NCBI RefSeq assembly: GCF_030678875.1
Contig: NZ_JAUUDS010000001.1
Coordinates: 930,001 to 994,000, forward strand
Source of the DNA: Sphingomonas aurea
GTDB taxonomy: Bacteria; Pseudomonadota; Alphaproteobacteria; Sphingomonadales; Sphingomonadaceae
Length of the DNA: 64,000 bases
Direction of reading: 5' to 3'
The position numbers and the translations under genes were made by a program. Below the pieces are notes generated by a model, which did no database searches, had not been told where the DNA came from, and was given only the letters and a program-made list of their open reading frames with translations. This document shows positions 52,181 through 60,376 of this stretch, piece after piece (the first letter of the stretch is position 1; the number at the start of each line of letters is the position of its first letter).

Positions 52181-52779
52181 GCACCGCCCAGGTCATCCCA
52201 CCCCGCTCCGGCGCGGCCTTCGACCTTAAGCGCGGCCAGTATCTGACCGTCATCGATCCGGAGGGGCGGCAGGTGTCGGACCTTCTCGTCTTCAATGCGG
52301 ACGATCTGGACGAAGTGATCTCGTCGGGCCGCACGCTTGATTATGCCAGCCGGGTCTACCTGACGACCGGCGACCCGCTCTATTCCAACCGCTCGAACGT
52401 CATGTTGACGATCGTGGAGGACATGGTCGGCCGGCACGACTTCCTGCTGACGCCCTGTTCCAAGGACACGTTCCGGATCATCTACGGCGACACCGATCCG
52501 CATCGTGGCTGCTTCGGCAACCTGCTCGCCGCGCTGGAGCCATGGGGCATCGCCGCAGACCGGATCCCCACCGCGTTCAACTGCTTCATGAACGTGCCGA
52601 TCGACGGCGCCACCGGGGCCTTCACCGTCGAGCCGCCACTTAGCCGCCCCGGCGACCATATCCGCTTCCGCGCCGAGATGGACCTGGTGATCGCGCTGAC
52701 CGCCTGCTCGGCGCTGCAGTCGAACGGCGGGTCGTTCAAGCCCATCCACTACCGCATCGAAGAGGCGGACGACGCCTGA
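52177..52779 (+). CDS. DUF1989 / urea carboxylase-associated family protein
   Basis: The 200-residue protein belongs to the family of urea-amidolyase-associated proteins, two of which (CgdA and CgdB) were shown to form carboxyguanidine deiminase. It shows IPPRSGAAFDLKRGQYLTVIDPEG, QVSDLLVFN, TPCSKDTFRIIYG, HRGCFGNLL and FNCFMNV, with Cys94, His109, Cys112 and Cys136 as candidate zinc ligands. It is translated as a unit with the YqcI/YcgG gene. A single-gene version next to an N-hydroxylase suggests deimination or hydrolysis of a modified guanidino compound; this is inference. Confidence 0.88.
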   Translation: MSTAQVIPPRSGAAFDLKRGQYLTVIDPEGRQVSDLLVFNADDLDEVISSGRTLDYASRVYLTTGDPLYSNRSNVMLTIVEDMVGRHDFLLTPCSKDTFRIIYGDTDPHRGCFGNLLAALEPWGIAADRIPTAFNCFMNVPIDGATGAFTVEPPLSRPGDHIRFRAEMDLVIALTACSALQSNGGSFKPIHYRIEEADDA

Positions 52780-52801
52780 CGCGCCTTGCCTTCCCCTCCC
52801 A

Positions 52802-52827
52802 TGTGCTCCCGCGAAGGCGGGAGCACA
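52802..52827. repeat. Perfect 11-bp hairpin repeat
   Basis: TGTGCTCCCGC-GAAG-GCGGGAGCACA lies 22 bases after the DUF1989 stop, followed by a second hairpin GTCCCCGC-CTG-GCGGGGAC-like at about 52855-52873. Both fit the REP-like class seen elsewhere and may act as a terminator without a T run. Confidence 0.65.
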
Positions 52828-52920
52828 GTGCTTTGGCCGCATAAGATTACTGGGTCCCCGCCTGCGCGGGGACACGAATATCCAAAAGGCTAATCCGCTC
52901 CGGTTGAACCAGCCACATCA

Positions 52921-53024
52921 CCTCCCCGGCGAAGGGCCAGGGCCCAGTTGAGGGACGCTGATGAAAAGCCTCGCGCTTCGTCACGACAGCCTTTCCAACT
53001 GGGCCCCGGCCTTCGCCGGGGAGG
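52921..53024. repeat. ~30-bp inverted repeat flanking 45 bases
   Basis: The left arm begins CCTCCCCGGCGAAGGGCCAG and ends GGCCCAGTTG. The right arm begins CAACTGGGCCCCGGCC and ends TTCGCCGGGGAGG. The arms match over about 29 positions with one or two differences. Unlike the other dispersed elements, the interior is not palindromic. It fills the gap before the methyltransferase gene. Confidence 0.75.
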
Positions 53025-53087
53025 TACTTCAATCGCAACAGATCATACTCTAGCCCCCAACCCCTCACACGCGATACCCAGGCCAGC

Positions 53088-53885
53088 ATGCGCCGCCTCA
53101 ACCTCCCGGCCCTGGCCCTGACCCTGTTCGCCAGCGGCAGCGTGGCGCTGGGCGCCCGTTGCCTGTCCCCCGGCGTCGCCCGTTGCTCCTGGGAAGCGCT
53201 TACCGGCCACGCCCCGAAACTCGACGTTCCCTATCTCGGTACCCGTCCGGAAGTCGTCGCACGGATGCTCGACATGGCGCAGGTCGGCCCCGGCGATCGC
53301 GTTCTCGATCTGGGCACCGGCGATGGTCGCATCCTGATCGCCGCCGCCCGTCGCGGCGCGAACGGATTTGGTATCGATATCGACCCGGTCCTGATCGCAG
53401 AGGCGCAGGCTGCCGCCGCCCGCGCCGACGTTGCCGACCGCACCCGCTTCGTCGCGCAGGACCTGTTCGCCACGCCGCTCCGCGGCCACACCGTCGTGAC
53501 GATGTTCCTGCTGCCGGCGGTCAACCTGCGCCTGCGCCCGCACCTGCTCGCCGACCTCGCGCCCGGCACCCGCATCGTCAGCCACGCCTTCGACATGGGG
53601 AACTGGCCACCCGACGCGACCGCACGGGTCGGCGGCTCGCACCTTTATCTCTGGCGTGTCCCCGCGCAGGTCGCCGGCACCTGGACGCTGAATGATGGCC
53701 GCCGCCTCGTCCTGCACCAGCATTTTCAGGACGTCGCCGGCACGCTGGACGGGACGCCCATGACCGACACGCATCTCGACGGCGCCGGTCTGCGCTTCAC
53801 CGCCGACGACCGCCGCTACACGGGACAGGTCGACGGCGACACGATCAAAGGCCCGGACTGGCAGGCTCGTCGGACGCTGCGCTGA
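53088..53885 (+). CDS. Class I SAM-dependent methyltransferase-like protein with N-terminal hydrophobic segment
   Basis: The 265-residue product has a basic-hydrophobic start (RRLNLPALALTLFASGSVALG) like a signal peptide or anchor, then VPYLGTRPEVVARMLDMA and a Rossmann methyltransferase core: SAM loop VLDLGTGDGR at 72-81, GFGIDIDP acidic loop, and a TVVTMFLLPAVNLRLRP segment. The last 80 residues form a separate beta-rich part. An exported SAM enzyme is odd because SAM is cytosolic, so a membrane-anchored orientation or non-SAM role is possible. The 3' end overlaps the microprotein gene on the other strand by 41 bases. Confidence 0.8.
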   Translation: MRRLNLPALALTLFASGSVALGARCLSPGVARCSWEALTGHAPKLDVPYLGTRPEVVARMLDMAQVGPGDRVLDLGTGDGRILIAAARRGANGFGIDIDPVLIAEAQAAAARADVADRTRFVAQDLFATPLRGHTVVTMFLLPAVNLRLRPHLLADLAPGTRIVSHAFDMGNWPPDATARVGGSHLYLWRVPAQVAGTWTLNDGRRLVLHQHFQDVAGTLDGTPMTDTHLDGAGLRFTADDRRYTGQVDGDTIKGPDWQARRTLR

Positions 53886-54009
53886 CGCCCTCGCGCCGAT
53901 GCCCCTCGGCAAGAGCGGCGCGAAAGCGGCGGTAGAACCCGATATTCAGGCACACGAGCACGACGATGGCGAGCGCGATCAGCGCCCCCGCCTTCGCCCC
54001 GCCACTCAT
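53845..54009 (-). CDS. 54-residue single-pass membrane microprotein coupled to dxs
   Basis: The start ATG overlaps the dxs stop in ATGA. The peptide has one membrane helix (about residues 8-25, [17 protein letters not shown]), a basic juxtamembrane stretch (YRRFRAAL, so positive-inside with the C-terminus in the cytosol) and a polar tail. The translational coupling and clear membrane topology make it more credible than chance. No family is known to me. It overlaps the convergent methyltransferase 3' end. Confidence 0.55.
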   Translation of the reverse strand: MSGGAKAGALIALAIVVLVCLNIGFYRRFRAALAEGHRREGVSAASDEPASPGL

Positions 54010-55928
54010 GCCCGCGCCCCGGCCACCCCGCTGGAATTGTGGCGCAATGCGGTCAGCACCGTCTCGACGATATGCTCGGCATCCAGCCCGGCCTCGGCAT
54101 ATTGGACGTCGGGCTTGTCCTGGTCCTGGAACAGGTCCGGCAGGCGCATCGTGCGCAGCTTCAGCCCGCCATCGATCAGACCGGCATCCGACGCCAGCGT
54201 CAGCACATGCGCGCCGAAACCGCCGACCGCGCCCTCCTCGATCGTCACCGCGACCTCGTGCGTCGCCAGCAGGCGGCGGATCATCGCCTCGTCGAGCGGC
54301 TTGGCGAAGCGCAGGTCGGCGACCGTCGTCGACAGGCCCTTGGCCTCCAGCTGATCCGCCGCCTTCAGCGCCTCGGCCAGCCGGGTGCCGAGCGACAGGA
54401 TCGCCACCGTCTTGCCCTCGCGCACGATCCGCCCCTTGCCGATCGCCAGCCGCTCTGGCGTCGCGGGCAGCTCGACGCCGACACCGTTGCCGCGCGGATA
54501 GCGCACGGCGATCGGCCCACTGTCGTGGAGCGCGGCGGTGTGGGTCATGTGGACCAGTTCCGCCTCGTCCGCCGCCGCCATCACCACGAAATTGGGCAAG
54601 GTCGCCAGATAGGTGACGTCGAACGAGCCGGCATGCGTCGCGCCATCCGCACCGACCAGCCCGGCACGGTCGATCGCGAAGCGCACGGGCAGGTTCTGGA
54701 TCGCCACGTCGTGCACGACCTGGTCATAGGCGCGCTGGAGGAAGGTCGAATAGATCGCGCAGAACGGCCGCATCCCCTGCGCCGCCAGCCCGGCGGCAAA
54801 GGTCACCGCGTGCTGCTCGGCGATGCCCACGTCGAAGAACCGCTCCGGAAAGGCGGTGGCGAACTTGTCGAGCCCGGTGCCGGACGGCATCGCCGCGGTG
54901 ATCGCGCAGACCGTGGGATCGCGCTCCGCCTCCTTCACCAGCTGCTGGCCGAACACGTTCTGGTACTGGGGCGGGCCCGGCGGCGCCTTGGCCTGGGTGC
55001 CGGTGATGACGTCGAACTTCTGGACGCCATGATACTTGTCCGCCGCAGCCTCGGCGGGGGCATAGCCCTTGCCCTTCTTGGTCACGACATGGACCAGGAT
55101 CGGGCCCTCCTCGGCATCGCGAACATTCTCCAGCACCGGGATCAGGTGGTCGAGATTATGCCCGTCGATCGGCCCGACATAATAGAAACCCAGCTCCTCG
55201 AACAACGTCCCGCCCATCGTCATCCCGCGCGCGAACTCGTCGGTCTTGCGCGCGGCGGTGTGGAACGGGCGCGGCAATTTGCGCGCGAACTTCTTCATCA
55301 GCTCGCGCAGGCCCAGGAACTCGCGGCTCGTCACGATCCGTGACAGATAGGCCGACAAGCCACCCACGGGCGGCGCGATCGACATGTCGTTGTCGTTCAG
55401 GATCACGACCAGGCGGTTGCCCGCCTGCTCGGCATTGTTCATCGCCTCATACGCCATGCCCGCCGACATGGCGCCGTCGCCGATCACCGCGATGCCCTTG
55501 CCCGGCGTCCCCGCCAGCCTGTTGGCAACCGCAAAGCCCAGCGCCGCCGAGATCGAGGTCGACGAGTGCGCCGCCCCGAACGGATCATATTCGCTCTCGG
55601 ACCGCTTGGTGAAGCCCGACAGTCCGCCGCCCTGGCGCAGCGTGCGGATCCGATCGCGCCGCCCGGTCAGGATCTTGTGCGGATAGCATTGATGCCCGAC
55701 GTCCCAGACCAGCCGGTCGCGCGGAGTGTCGAAGACATAGTGGATCGCGGTGGTCAGCTCGACCACGCCCAGTCCCGATCCAAGATGCCCGCCGGTCGAT
55801 CCGACAGCGGAGATCGTCTCCAACCGCAGTTCGTCGGCCAGCTGGCGCAGCTGTTCGGGGGCCAGCGCGCGCAGATCGGCGGGCGTGTTTACGGTATCGA
55901 GCAACGGAGTCAGGGGCAGGTCAACCAT
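54006..55928 (-). CDS. dxs: 1-deoxy-D-xylulose-5-phosphate synthase
   Basis: Dxs starts the non-mevalonate isoprenoid pathway from pyruvate and glyceraldehyde 3-phosphate, using thiamine diphosphate. The 640-residue product has the N-terminal [14 protein letters not shown]is region, [15 protein letters not shown], the ThDP-binding [17 protein letters not shown], the transketolase-type [18 protein letters not shown] with the catalytic Glu, and [12 protein letters not shown] start at [10 protein letters not shown], one codon after an in-frame GTG. A small membrane protein gene is coupled downstream, and zur lies upstream. Confidence 0.97.
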   Translation of the reverse strand: MVDLPLTPLLDTVNTPADLRALAPEQLRQLADELRLETISAVGSTGGHLGSGLGVVELTTAIHYVFDTPRDRLVWDVGHQCYPHKILTGRRDRIRTLRQGGGLSGFTKRSESEYDPFGAAHSSTSISAALGFAVANRLAGTPGKGIAVIGDGAMSAGMAYEAMNNAEQAGNRLVVILNDNDMSIAPPVGGLSAYLSRIVTSREFLGLRELMKKFARKLPRPFHTAARKTDEFARGMTMGGTLFEELGFYYVGPIDGHNLDHLIPVLENVRDAEEGPILVHVVTKKGKGYAPAEAAADKYHGVQKFDVITGTQAKAPPGPPQYQNVFGQQLVKEAERDPTVCAITAAMPSGTGLDKFATAFPERFFDVGIAEQHAVTFAAGLAAQGMRPFCAIYSTFLQRAYDQVVHDVAIQNLPVRFAIDRAGLVGADGATHAGSFDVTYLATLPNFVVMAAADEAELVHMTHTAALHDSGPIAVRYPRGNGVGVELPATPERLAIGKGRIVREGKTVAILSLGTRLAEALKAADQLEAKGLSTTVADLRFAKPLDEAMIRRLLATHEVAVTIEEGAVGGFGAHVLTLASDAGLIDGGLKLRTMRLPDLFQDQDKPDVQYAEAGLDAEHIVETVLTALRHNSSGVAGARA

Positions 55929-55986
55929 CACGGGGGCTTACTCCACCCGGACACGGGTGTCGATCACCGCGCGCAGGGTGGCGCCG

Positions 55987-56454
55987 TCAGTTTTGCGTGC
56001 AGGCCGTGCAGGTTCCGCGCATTTCCACCACCGGCCGGACCGGCGCGAACCCCGCCGCCCGTGCCGCCTGGCGAAGGTCGCGGGTGATCCGGTCGTCGTC
56101 CAGATGCTCGGTCCGCCCGCATGCGTCGCATACCAGGAAGATGCAGTCGTGCAGGCAGCCGGGATGCGCGTTGGCGATATAGGCGTTGGCGCTCTCCACC
56201 CGCTGCGCCAGGTTGGTCGCCACGAACAGGTCGAGGATGCGATAGACGCTGTTCGCCGCGACCCGCCGCCCCTCGCGCTGCGACACCGCCTCGGTAATGT
56301 CATAGGCGCTGGCCGCCTTCTGCCGGTCGACCAGCGCGGCATAGACGCTGGCGCGCATCGCGGTCCACTGCTCCCCCGCCGCCTCCAGCGCCGCGCGCGC
56401 CGCCGCGGTCAGGTCGTCGCCATGCGGCTCGGAATGAAGATGCGCGTGCGCCAT
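55987..56454 (-). CDS. zur: Fur family transcriptional regulator, Zur-like
   Basis: The 155-residue regulator has a His-rich N-terminus (MAHAHLHSEPHGDD), a winged helix (TAMRASVYAALVDRQKAASAYDIT...AANSVYRILDLFVATN) and a dimerisation domain with HPGCLHDCIFLVCDACG and a final CTAC. The two CxxC pairs form the structural zinc site. The His/Cys-rich metal sites and NSVYRILDLF helix fit zinc sensors better than iron-responsive Fur, but Fur, PerR-like or Mur cannot be fully excluded. It is divergent from ctaA. Confidence 0.85.
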   Translation of the reverse strand: MAHAHLHSEPHGDDLTAAARAALEAAGEQWTAMRASVYAALVDRQKAASAYDITEAVSQREGRRVAANSVYRILDLFVATNLAQRVESANAYIANAHPGCLHDCIFLVCDACGRTEHLDDDRITRDLRQAARAAGFAPVRPVVEMRGTCTACTQN

Positions 56455-56544
56455 GATGCCGATCGAGGTAAGTGGTGGCGCGGAGAGTGGCAAGTCGCGA
56501 ACGCCCACCATTGGCCTCGCCCCGAAACGCGCCTAGACAGGGCC

Positions 56545-57606
56545 ATGCTCCAACCCAGCGCCGCCTTCATGTCCGCCGCCCGTCCGCGCACGCTCGCACG
56601 CTGGCTGTTCGTCGTCGCCGCGCTGATCGTCGCGATGGTCGTCGTCGGCGGCATCACCCGGCTGACCGAGTCGGGCCTGTCGATCACCCAGTGGAAGCCG
56701 ATCAGCGGCGTCGTTCCCCCGCTGACCGAGGCGGCGTGGCAGGCAGAGTTCAATCGGTACAAGCAGATTCCCGAATATGCCGCGTTCAACCGCGGCATGG
56801 ACCTGGCCGGGTTCAAGGCCATCTTCTTCTGGGAGTATCTCCACCGCCTGCTGGGCCGCGTCATCGGCCTCGCCTTCGCCATCCCGCTGGTCTGGTTCGC
56901 GGTCAAGCGCCGCATCCCCGCCGGCTATGGCTGGCGGCTGACCGCGCTGCTCGCGCTCGGCGGGCTGCAGGGGGCGATCGGGTGGTGGATGGTCGCATCG
57001 GGGCTGTCGGTACGCACCGACGTCAGCCACCTGCGCCTCGCCGTCCACCTCGTCACCGCGCTTGTCATCCTGTCCGGCATTGTCTGGACCGCGCTCGACC
57101 TGCTGCGCCTCAATCGCGACGGGGGTGCCGCCGCGCCGGCGCGCCTGTACCGGGTCGCGGTGATCGCGCTGCTGCTGCTCTTCACCCAGATCACCTGGGG
57201 CGCCTTCACCGCGGGGCTCGACGCAGGCTATGCCTTCTCGACTTGGCCGCGAATGGGCGATACCTTCTTCCCTGCCGGCGTGCAGATGCTGGCGCCCGCC
57301 TGGACCAATGCGGTCGACAACCCGGTCGTCGTCCAGTTCATCCATCGCTGGCTCGCCTTCGCCGCCGCCATCGCGCTGTTCTGGCTGGCGGTGCGCGCCA
57401 CCCGCGCCGGATCGCGCGCGGGGTTCGTGGTGGTCGGGCTGGTGACGCTCCAGATCTTCCTTGGGGTCGCCACGCTGCTGACCGGGGTCAAGATCGATAT
57501 CGCCGTCGCGCACCAGGCGAACGCCGCCCTGCTACTGATCGCCACCGTCGTCGCCGCGCACCGCATCGGCGTCCAGCGCAAGGGCCAGCTACGCATCGGG
57601 TATTAA
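56545..57606 (+). CDS. ctaA: Haem A synthase (COX15/CtaA)
   Basis: CtaA oxidises haem O to haem A for cytochrome aa3 oxidase. The 353-residue inner-membrane protein has eight helices in two four-helix halves. Haem-ligand histidines are in EYLHRLLGR, HLRLAVHL, FIHRWLAF and AHQANAALL. GGITRLTESGLSITQWKP after the first helix is the type 2 (alphaproteobacterial/mitochondrial) signature. The long upstream open frame is antisense to zur and is not part of the gene. Confidence 0.95.
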   Translation: MLQPSAAFMSAARPRTLARWLFVVAALIVAMVVVGGITRLTESGLSITQWKPISGVVPPLTEAAWQAEFNRYKQIPEYAAFNRGMDLAGFKAIFFWEYLHRLLGRVIGLAFAIPLVWFAVKRRIPAGYGWRLTALLALGGLQGAIGWWMVASGLSVRTDVSHLRLAVHLVTALVILSGIVWTALDLLRLNRDGGAAAPARLYRVAVIALLLLFTQITWGAFTAGLDAGYAFSTWPRMGDTFFPAGVQMLAPAWTNAVDNPVVVQFIHRWLAFAAAIALFWLAVRATRAGSRAGFVVVGLVTLQIFLGVATLLTGVKIDIAVAHQANAALLLIATVVAAHRIGVQRKGQLRIGY

Positions 57607-57720
57607 GTTACCCGTCAGCAAAGTGGCGGAAATCTTGACTTCGCGTGGCCGACACGGCATTGGCCGCTCGTCCGCGCTGCCCTTCGGGGCGGCGCGCTCT
57701 CGTTTCGAAAGGTCTCGCCC

Positions 57721-58200
57721 ATGAAGGCGCTCATGAAGACCACCAAGTCGGCCAAGCCGCACGAGGTGGAGAAGAAGTGGCACATCGTCGACGCCACCGA
57801 CCTGGTGGTCGGTCGCGCCGCCGTGGTGATCGCCAACGTCCTGCGCGGCAAGCACAAGACGTCGTTCACCCCGCACGTCGACTGCGGCGACAACGTCGTC
57901 GTCATCAACGCCGACAAGATCCGCTTCACCGGCAACAAGGCCGCGAAGAAGGTCTATTACAAGCACACCGGCTTTGCCGGCGGCATCAAGGGCGTGACCG
58001 CGGCCAAGGTGCTGGAGGGTCGCTTCCCGGAGCGCGTTCTGGAAAAGGCCGTCGAGCGGATGATCCCGCGCGGGCCGCTGGGCCGCCAGCAGATGCGCAA
58101 CCTGCGCATCTTCAAGGGTGACGAGCATCCGCACACCGCCCAGAACCCCGAGACGCTCGACATCGCCGGCATGAGCCGCAAGAACAAGGTGGGTGCATAA
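57721..58200 (+). CDS. rplM: 50S ribosomal protein L13
   Basis: L13 is an early-assembly large-subunit protein. The 159-residue product has [42 protein letters not shown] and [26 protein letters not shown] lies nine bases before the ATG; an alternative ATG is four codons on. Its TAA overlaps the rpsI ATG by one base (TAATG), the usual rplM-rpsI operon. Confidence 0.98.
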   Translation: MKALMKTTKSAKPHEVEKKWHIVDATDLVVGRAAVVIANVLRGKHKTSFTPHVDCGDNVVVINADKIRFTGNKAAKKVYYKHTGFAGGIKGVTAAKVLEGRFPERVLEKAVERMIPRGPLGRQQMRNLRIFKGDEHPHTAQNPETLDIAGMSRKNKVGA

Positions 58201-58766
58201 TGTCCGACAACCGCCAATCGCTCTCCGATCTCGCGAACCTGACTTCGCAGCCGGCACCCGCCGCTGCCCCGGCCGCCCAGACCGGCGCCACCGGTTCGGA
58301 GGCCGAGGATTACCTGGCCGGCGCCCCGATTGCCCCCGCCGCTCCGACCACGCCGCTGCGTGAGCAGATCATCGACAAGCTGGGCCGAGCCTATGCCACC
58401 GGCCGCCGCAAGGACGCGGTCGCCCGCGTCTGGCTGAAGCCGGGTTCGGGCAAGATCACGATCAACGGTCGCGATCAGGAAACCTATTTCGCGCGTCCGA
58501 CGCTGCGCCTCGTCATCAACCAGGTGTTCGGCATCACCGAGCGCGAGGGCCAGTACGACGTGGTCTGCACCGTCAAGGGCGGTGGCCTCTCGGGCCAGGC
58601 CGGCGCGGTCAAGCACGGCATCAGCCAGGCACTGACCAAGTACGAGCCGATCCTGCGCGCGCCCGTCAAGGCCGCCGGCTTCCTGACCCGCGACAGCCGC
58701 ACCGTCGAGCGCAAGAAGTACGGCCGCGCCAAGGCACGCCGCAGCTTCCAGTTCTCCAAGCGCTGA
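58200..58766 (+). CDS. rpsI: 30S ribosomal protein S9 with N-terminal extension
   Basis: The 188-residue S9 has its core from about residue 62: [41 protein letters not shown], and the C-terminal [25 protein letters not shown] that reaches the P-site tRNA. The first 55 to 60 residues are an Ala/Pro-rich extension with some acidic residues that the roughly 130-residue bacterial S9 lacks; such extensions occur in alphaproteobacteria. It is translationally coupled to rplM. Confidence 0.97.
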   Translation: MSDNRQSLSDLANLTSQPAPAAAPAAQTGATGSEAEDYLAGAPIAPAAPTTPLREQIIDKLGRAYATGRRKDAVARVWLKPGSGKITINGRDQETYFARPTLRLVINQVFGITEREGQYDVVCTVKGGGLSGQAGAVKHGISQALTKYEPILRAPVKAAGFLTRDSRTVERKKYGRAKARRSFQFSKR

Positions 58767-58882
58767 TCGACCGACGGATTGCGCTGGCGCAATCCGCGAC
58801 TCGATCGCGCCGGCCGGCGGGACGGCAGAGCCGCCCCGTCCGACGTCATGGACTTGCTCCATGACGGCGCTCGCGACACAGA

Positions 58883-58912
58883 AAAGGGCGGCTCCCCCGG
58901 GAGCCGCCCTTT
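58883..58912 (+). terminator. Rho-independent terminator of the rplM-rpsI operon
   Basis: AAAGGGCGGCTCCC, a CC loop, then GGGAGCCGCCCTTT: a perfect 14-bp stem whose 3' side ends in TTT. It lies 116 bases after the rpsI stop. The A run on the left also makes it work from the minus strand. Confidence 0.85.
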
Positions 58913-58980
58913 GTCGTTCCAGCCCATTCTGCTCTCCCCGCACGAGGGAGGGAGTCAGCGTGGGCATTCGCCAAAAGGCC

Positions 58981-59062
58981 GTCACTCCAGCGAAGGCTGG
59001 GGTCTTCCCATCAGACCCGGTGCGCCCACCGAACAGAAGACCCCAGCCTGCGCTGGGGTGAC
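58981..59062. repeat. GTCAC-type REP element, 27-bp arms
   Basis: GTCACTCCAGCGAAGGCTGG plus GGTCTTC on the left mirrors GAAGACC plus CCAGCCTGCGCTGGGGTGAC on the right, with a 28-base centre. It carries the same GTCACCCCAGC core as the 42.0 and 48.2 kb dyads. A run of ten C follows at about 59083-59093 just after the DUF2264 end. Confidence 0.75.
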
Positions 59063-59105
59063 GGACGGGGCAGGATCGACGCCCCCCCCCCCCGGATCCT
59101 ACCAA

Positions 59106-60374
59106 TCAATACTCCACGTAATAATCCTTGGCGAAGTCCGCTCCCGCATAGGCCCGCCGCATCGTCCATGCCTCCGCCGGCGCGGTCCAATACGGATCCG
59201 TCGCCGGCAACCCCAGTGCCAGCAAGCTCTCCGATGCCAGGTACATGCTCCCCGCGTTCGAGTACCAGTCGCCCAGCGTCGGCTGATGCCGCGCGAACCC
59301 GATCGTCAGGAATCCTTGCGCGTCGAAATTGCTCGGATCGGCGAACACCCGGCGCTGCGCCGCCACGGTCGCCGCGCGCACCTGCCCGCCCGGCAGCGCC
59401 TCGGGCAGCCGCTTGCGCCACGCCAGCATCCCCAGCGGCTGGTGCACCGCCGTGCGATAGGTCAGCGAGCGGCCGATCGCGGCATAGGCGCCGTCCGGCC
59501 CGATCATCCGCTCCAGCGCCACGCCGTAACGCTGCATCCGCTTGTACTGCAGCGGCAGCAGTTCCTTGGCATTCAGGCTGTTGAACCCCGCGCCAGTCGC
59601 CACCAGCGTCTCCAGGATCAGCGTCAGCATGGGGTGAATGACGTAGCTGTTGTAATAGTCGAAATGGAAATGCGGTCCGTCCGCGTACCAGCCGTCGCCG
59701 ACATACCATTCCTGGAACTTGCGCACCGCCAGGTCGATCCGCATCGGATCCCATTGTGCGCCGACCGCCAGCAGGAACGCCTCGTTCATCGCCGCGAACA
59801 GCAGCCAGTTGGTATAGGGCGGCGACACCCGCCGCAGCCCCTGCACCGACGCGATGATCCGCTGCTTGGTGGTCGCGTCGAGCGGCTTCCACAGCGCGTC
59901 CGGCGCCCGCAGCAGCGCGCTGGTGACATAGGCTGAATCGACCAGCGCCTGGCCGTGGTCCTCCCAGCGCAGATAGTCCGGGCTCTGCGGATCGACCGCG
60001 TGGACATAGGATTGCAGCGCCTGCTGGCGCAGCGTCGCGCGCAGCCGCCCCTCCGCGCCGTCGCCATCGGGAAGCGCCAGCCACGGCGCGATCCCGTCGA
60101 CCAGCCGGCCGAACCCCTCCATATAGGCGACCTTGGGGTTGCGCCCGTCCCAGGTCGGGCTCAACTCCGGCGTCCATTCGCGCTGCAACCGCCCCGCGCT
60201 CATCCGCCCGAGCAGCGGCTCCGCCATGCGCCGCAACAGGTCCAGCATATAGGCACGGTCGCTGGCTCCATCGGGCAGGCCGCCTGTGCCGCCAACCCGT
60301 CGCGGCGCGGCGACCGCCGGTGCCGCACCCATCGCCGCCATTCCCGCCAGCACCCCGCGCCGATCCATATCCAT
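59106..60374 (-). CDS. DUF2264 domain-containing protein
   Basis: The 422-residue exported protein starts MDMDRRGVLAGMAAMG, a Tat-like signal with two Arg. The body is the all-alpha DUF2264 domain (DPQSPDYLRWEDHGQALVDSAYV, VSPPYTNWLLFAAMNEAF, YVGDGWYADGPHFHFDYYNSYV), related to (alpha/alpha) barrels of unsaturated glucuronyl or rhamnogalacturonan hydrolases. It follows the DUF4861 gene with a 2-base gap and AAAGGA before its ATG, so the two form an operon. A role in breaking down acidic plant or microbial polysaccharide is likely from context. Confidence 0.9.
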   Translation of the reverse strand: MDMDRRGVLAGMAAMGAAPAVAAPRRVGGTGGLPDGASDRAYMLDLLRRMAEPLLGRMSAGRLQREWTPELSPTWDGRNPKVAYMEGFGRLVDGIAPWLALPDGDGAEGRLRATLRQQALQSYVHAVDPQSPDYLRWEDHGQALVDSAYVTSALLRAPDALWKPLDATTKQRIIASVQGLRRVSPPYTNWLLFAAMNEAFLLAVGAQWDPMRIDLAVRKFQEWYVGDGWYADGPHFHFDYYNSYVIHPMLTLILETLVATGAGFNSLNAKELLPLQYKRMQRYGVALERMIGPDGAYAAIGRSLTYRTAVHQPLGMLAWRKRLPEALPGGQVRAATVAAQRRVFADPSNFDAQGFLTIGFARHQPTLGDWYSNAGSMYLASESLLALGLPATDPYWTAPAEAWTMRRAYAGADFAKDYYVEY

Positions 60375-60376
60375 CG

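Noticed and set aside
59083..59095. Run of C residues as a phase-variable tract
   Set aside because: It lies outside the coding region, 11 bases past the DUF2264 stop, with no promoter visible; slippage there would not change a known product. Its length may also be unreliable in assembly.
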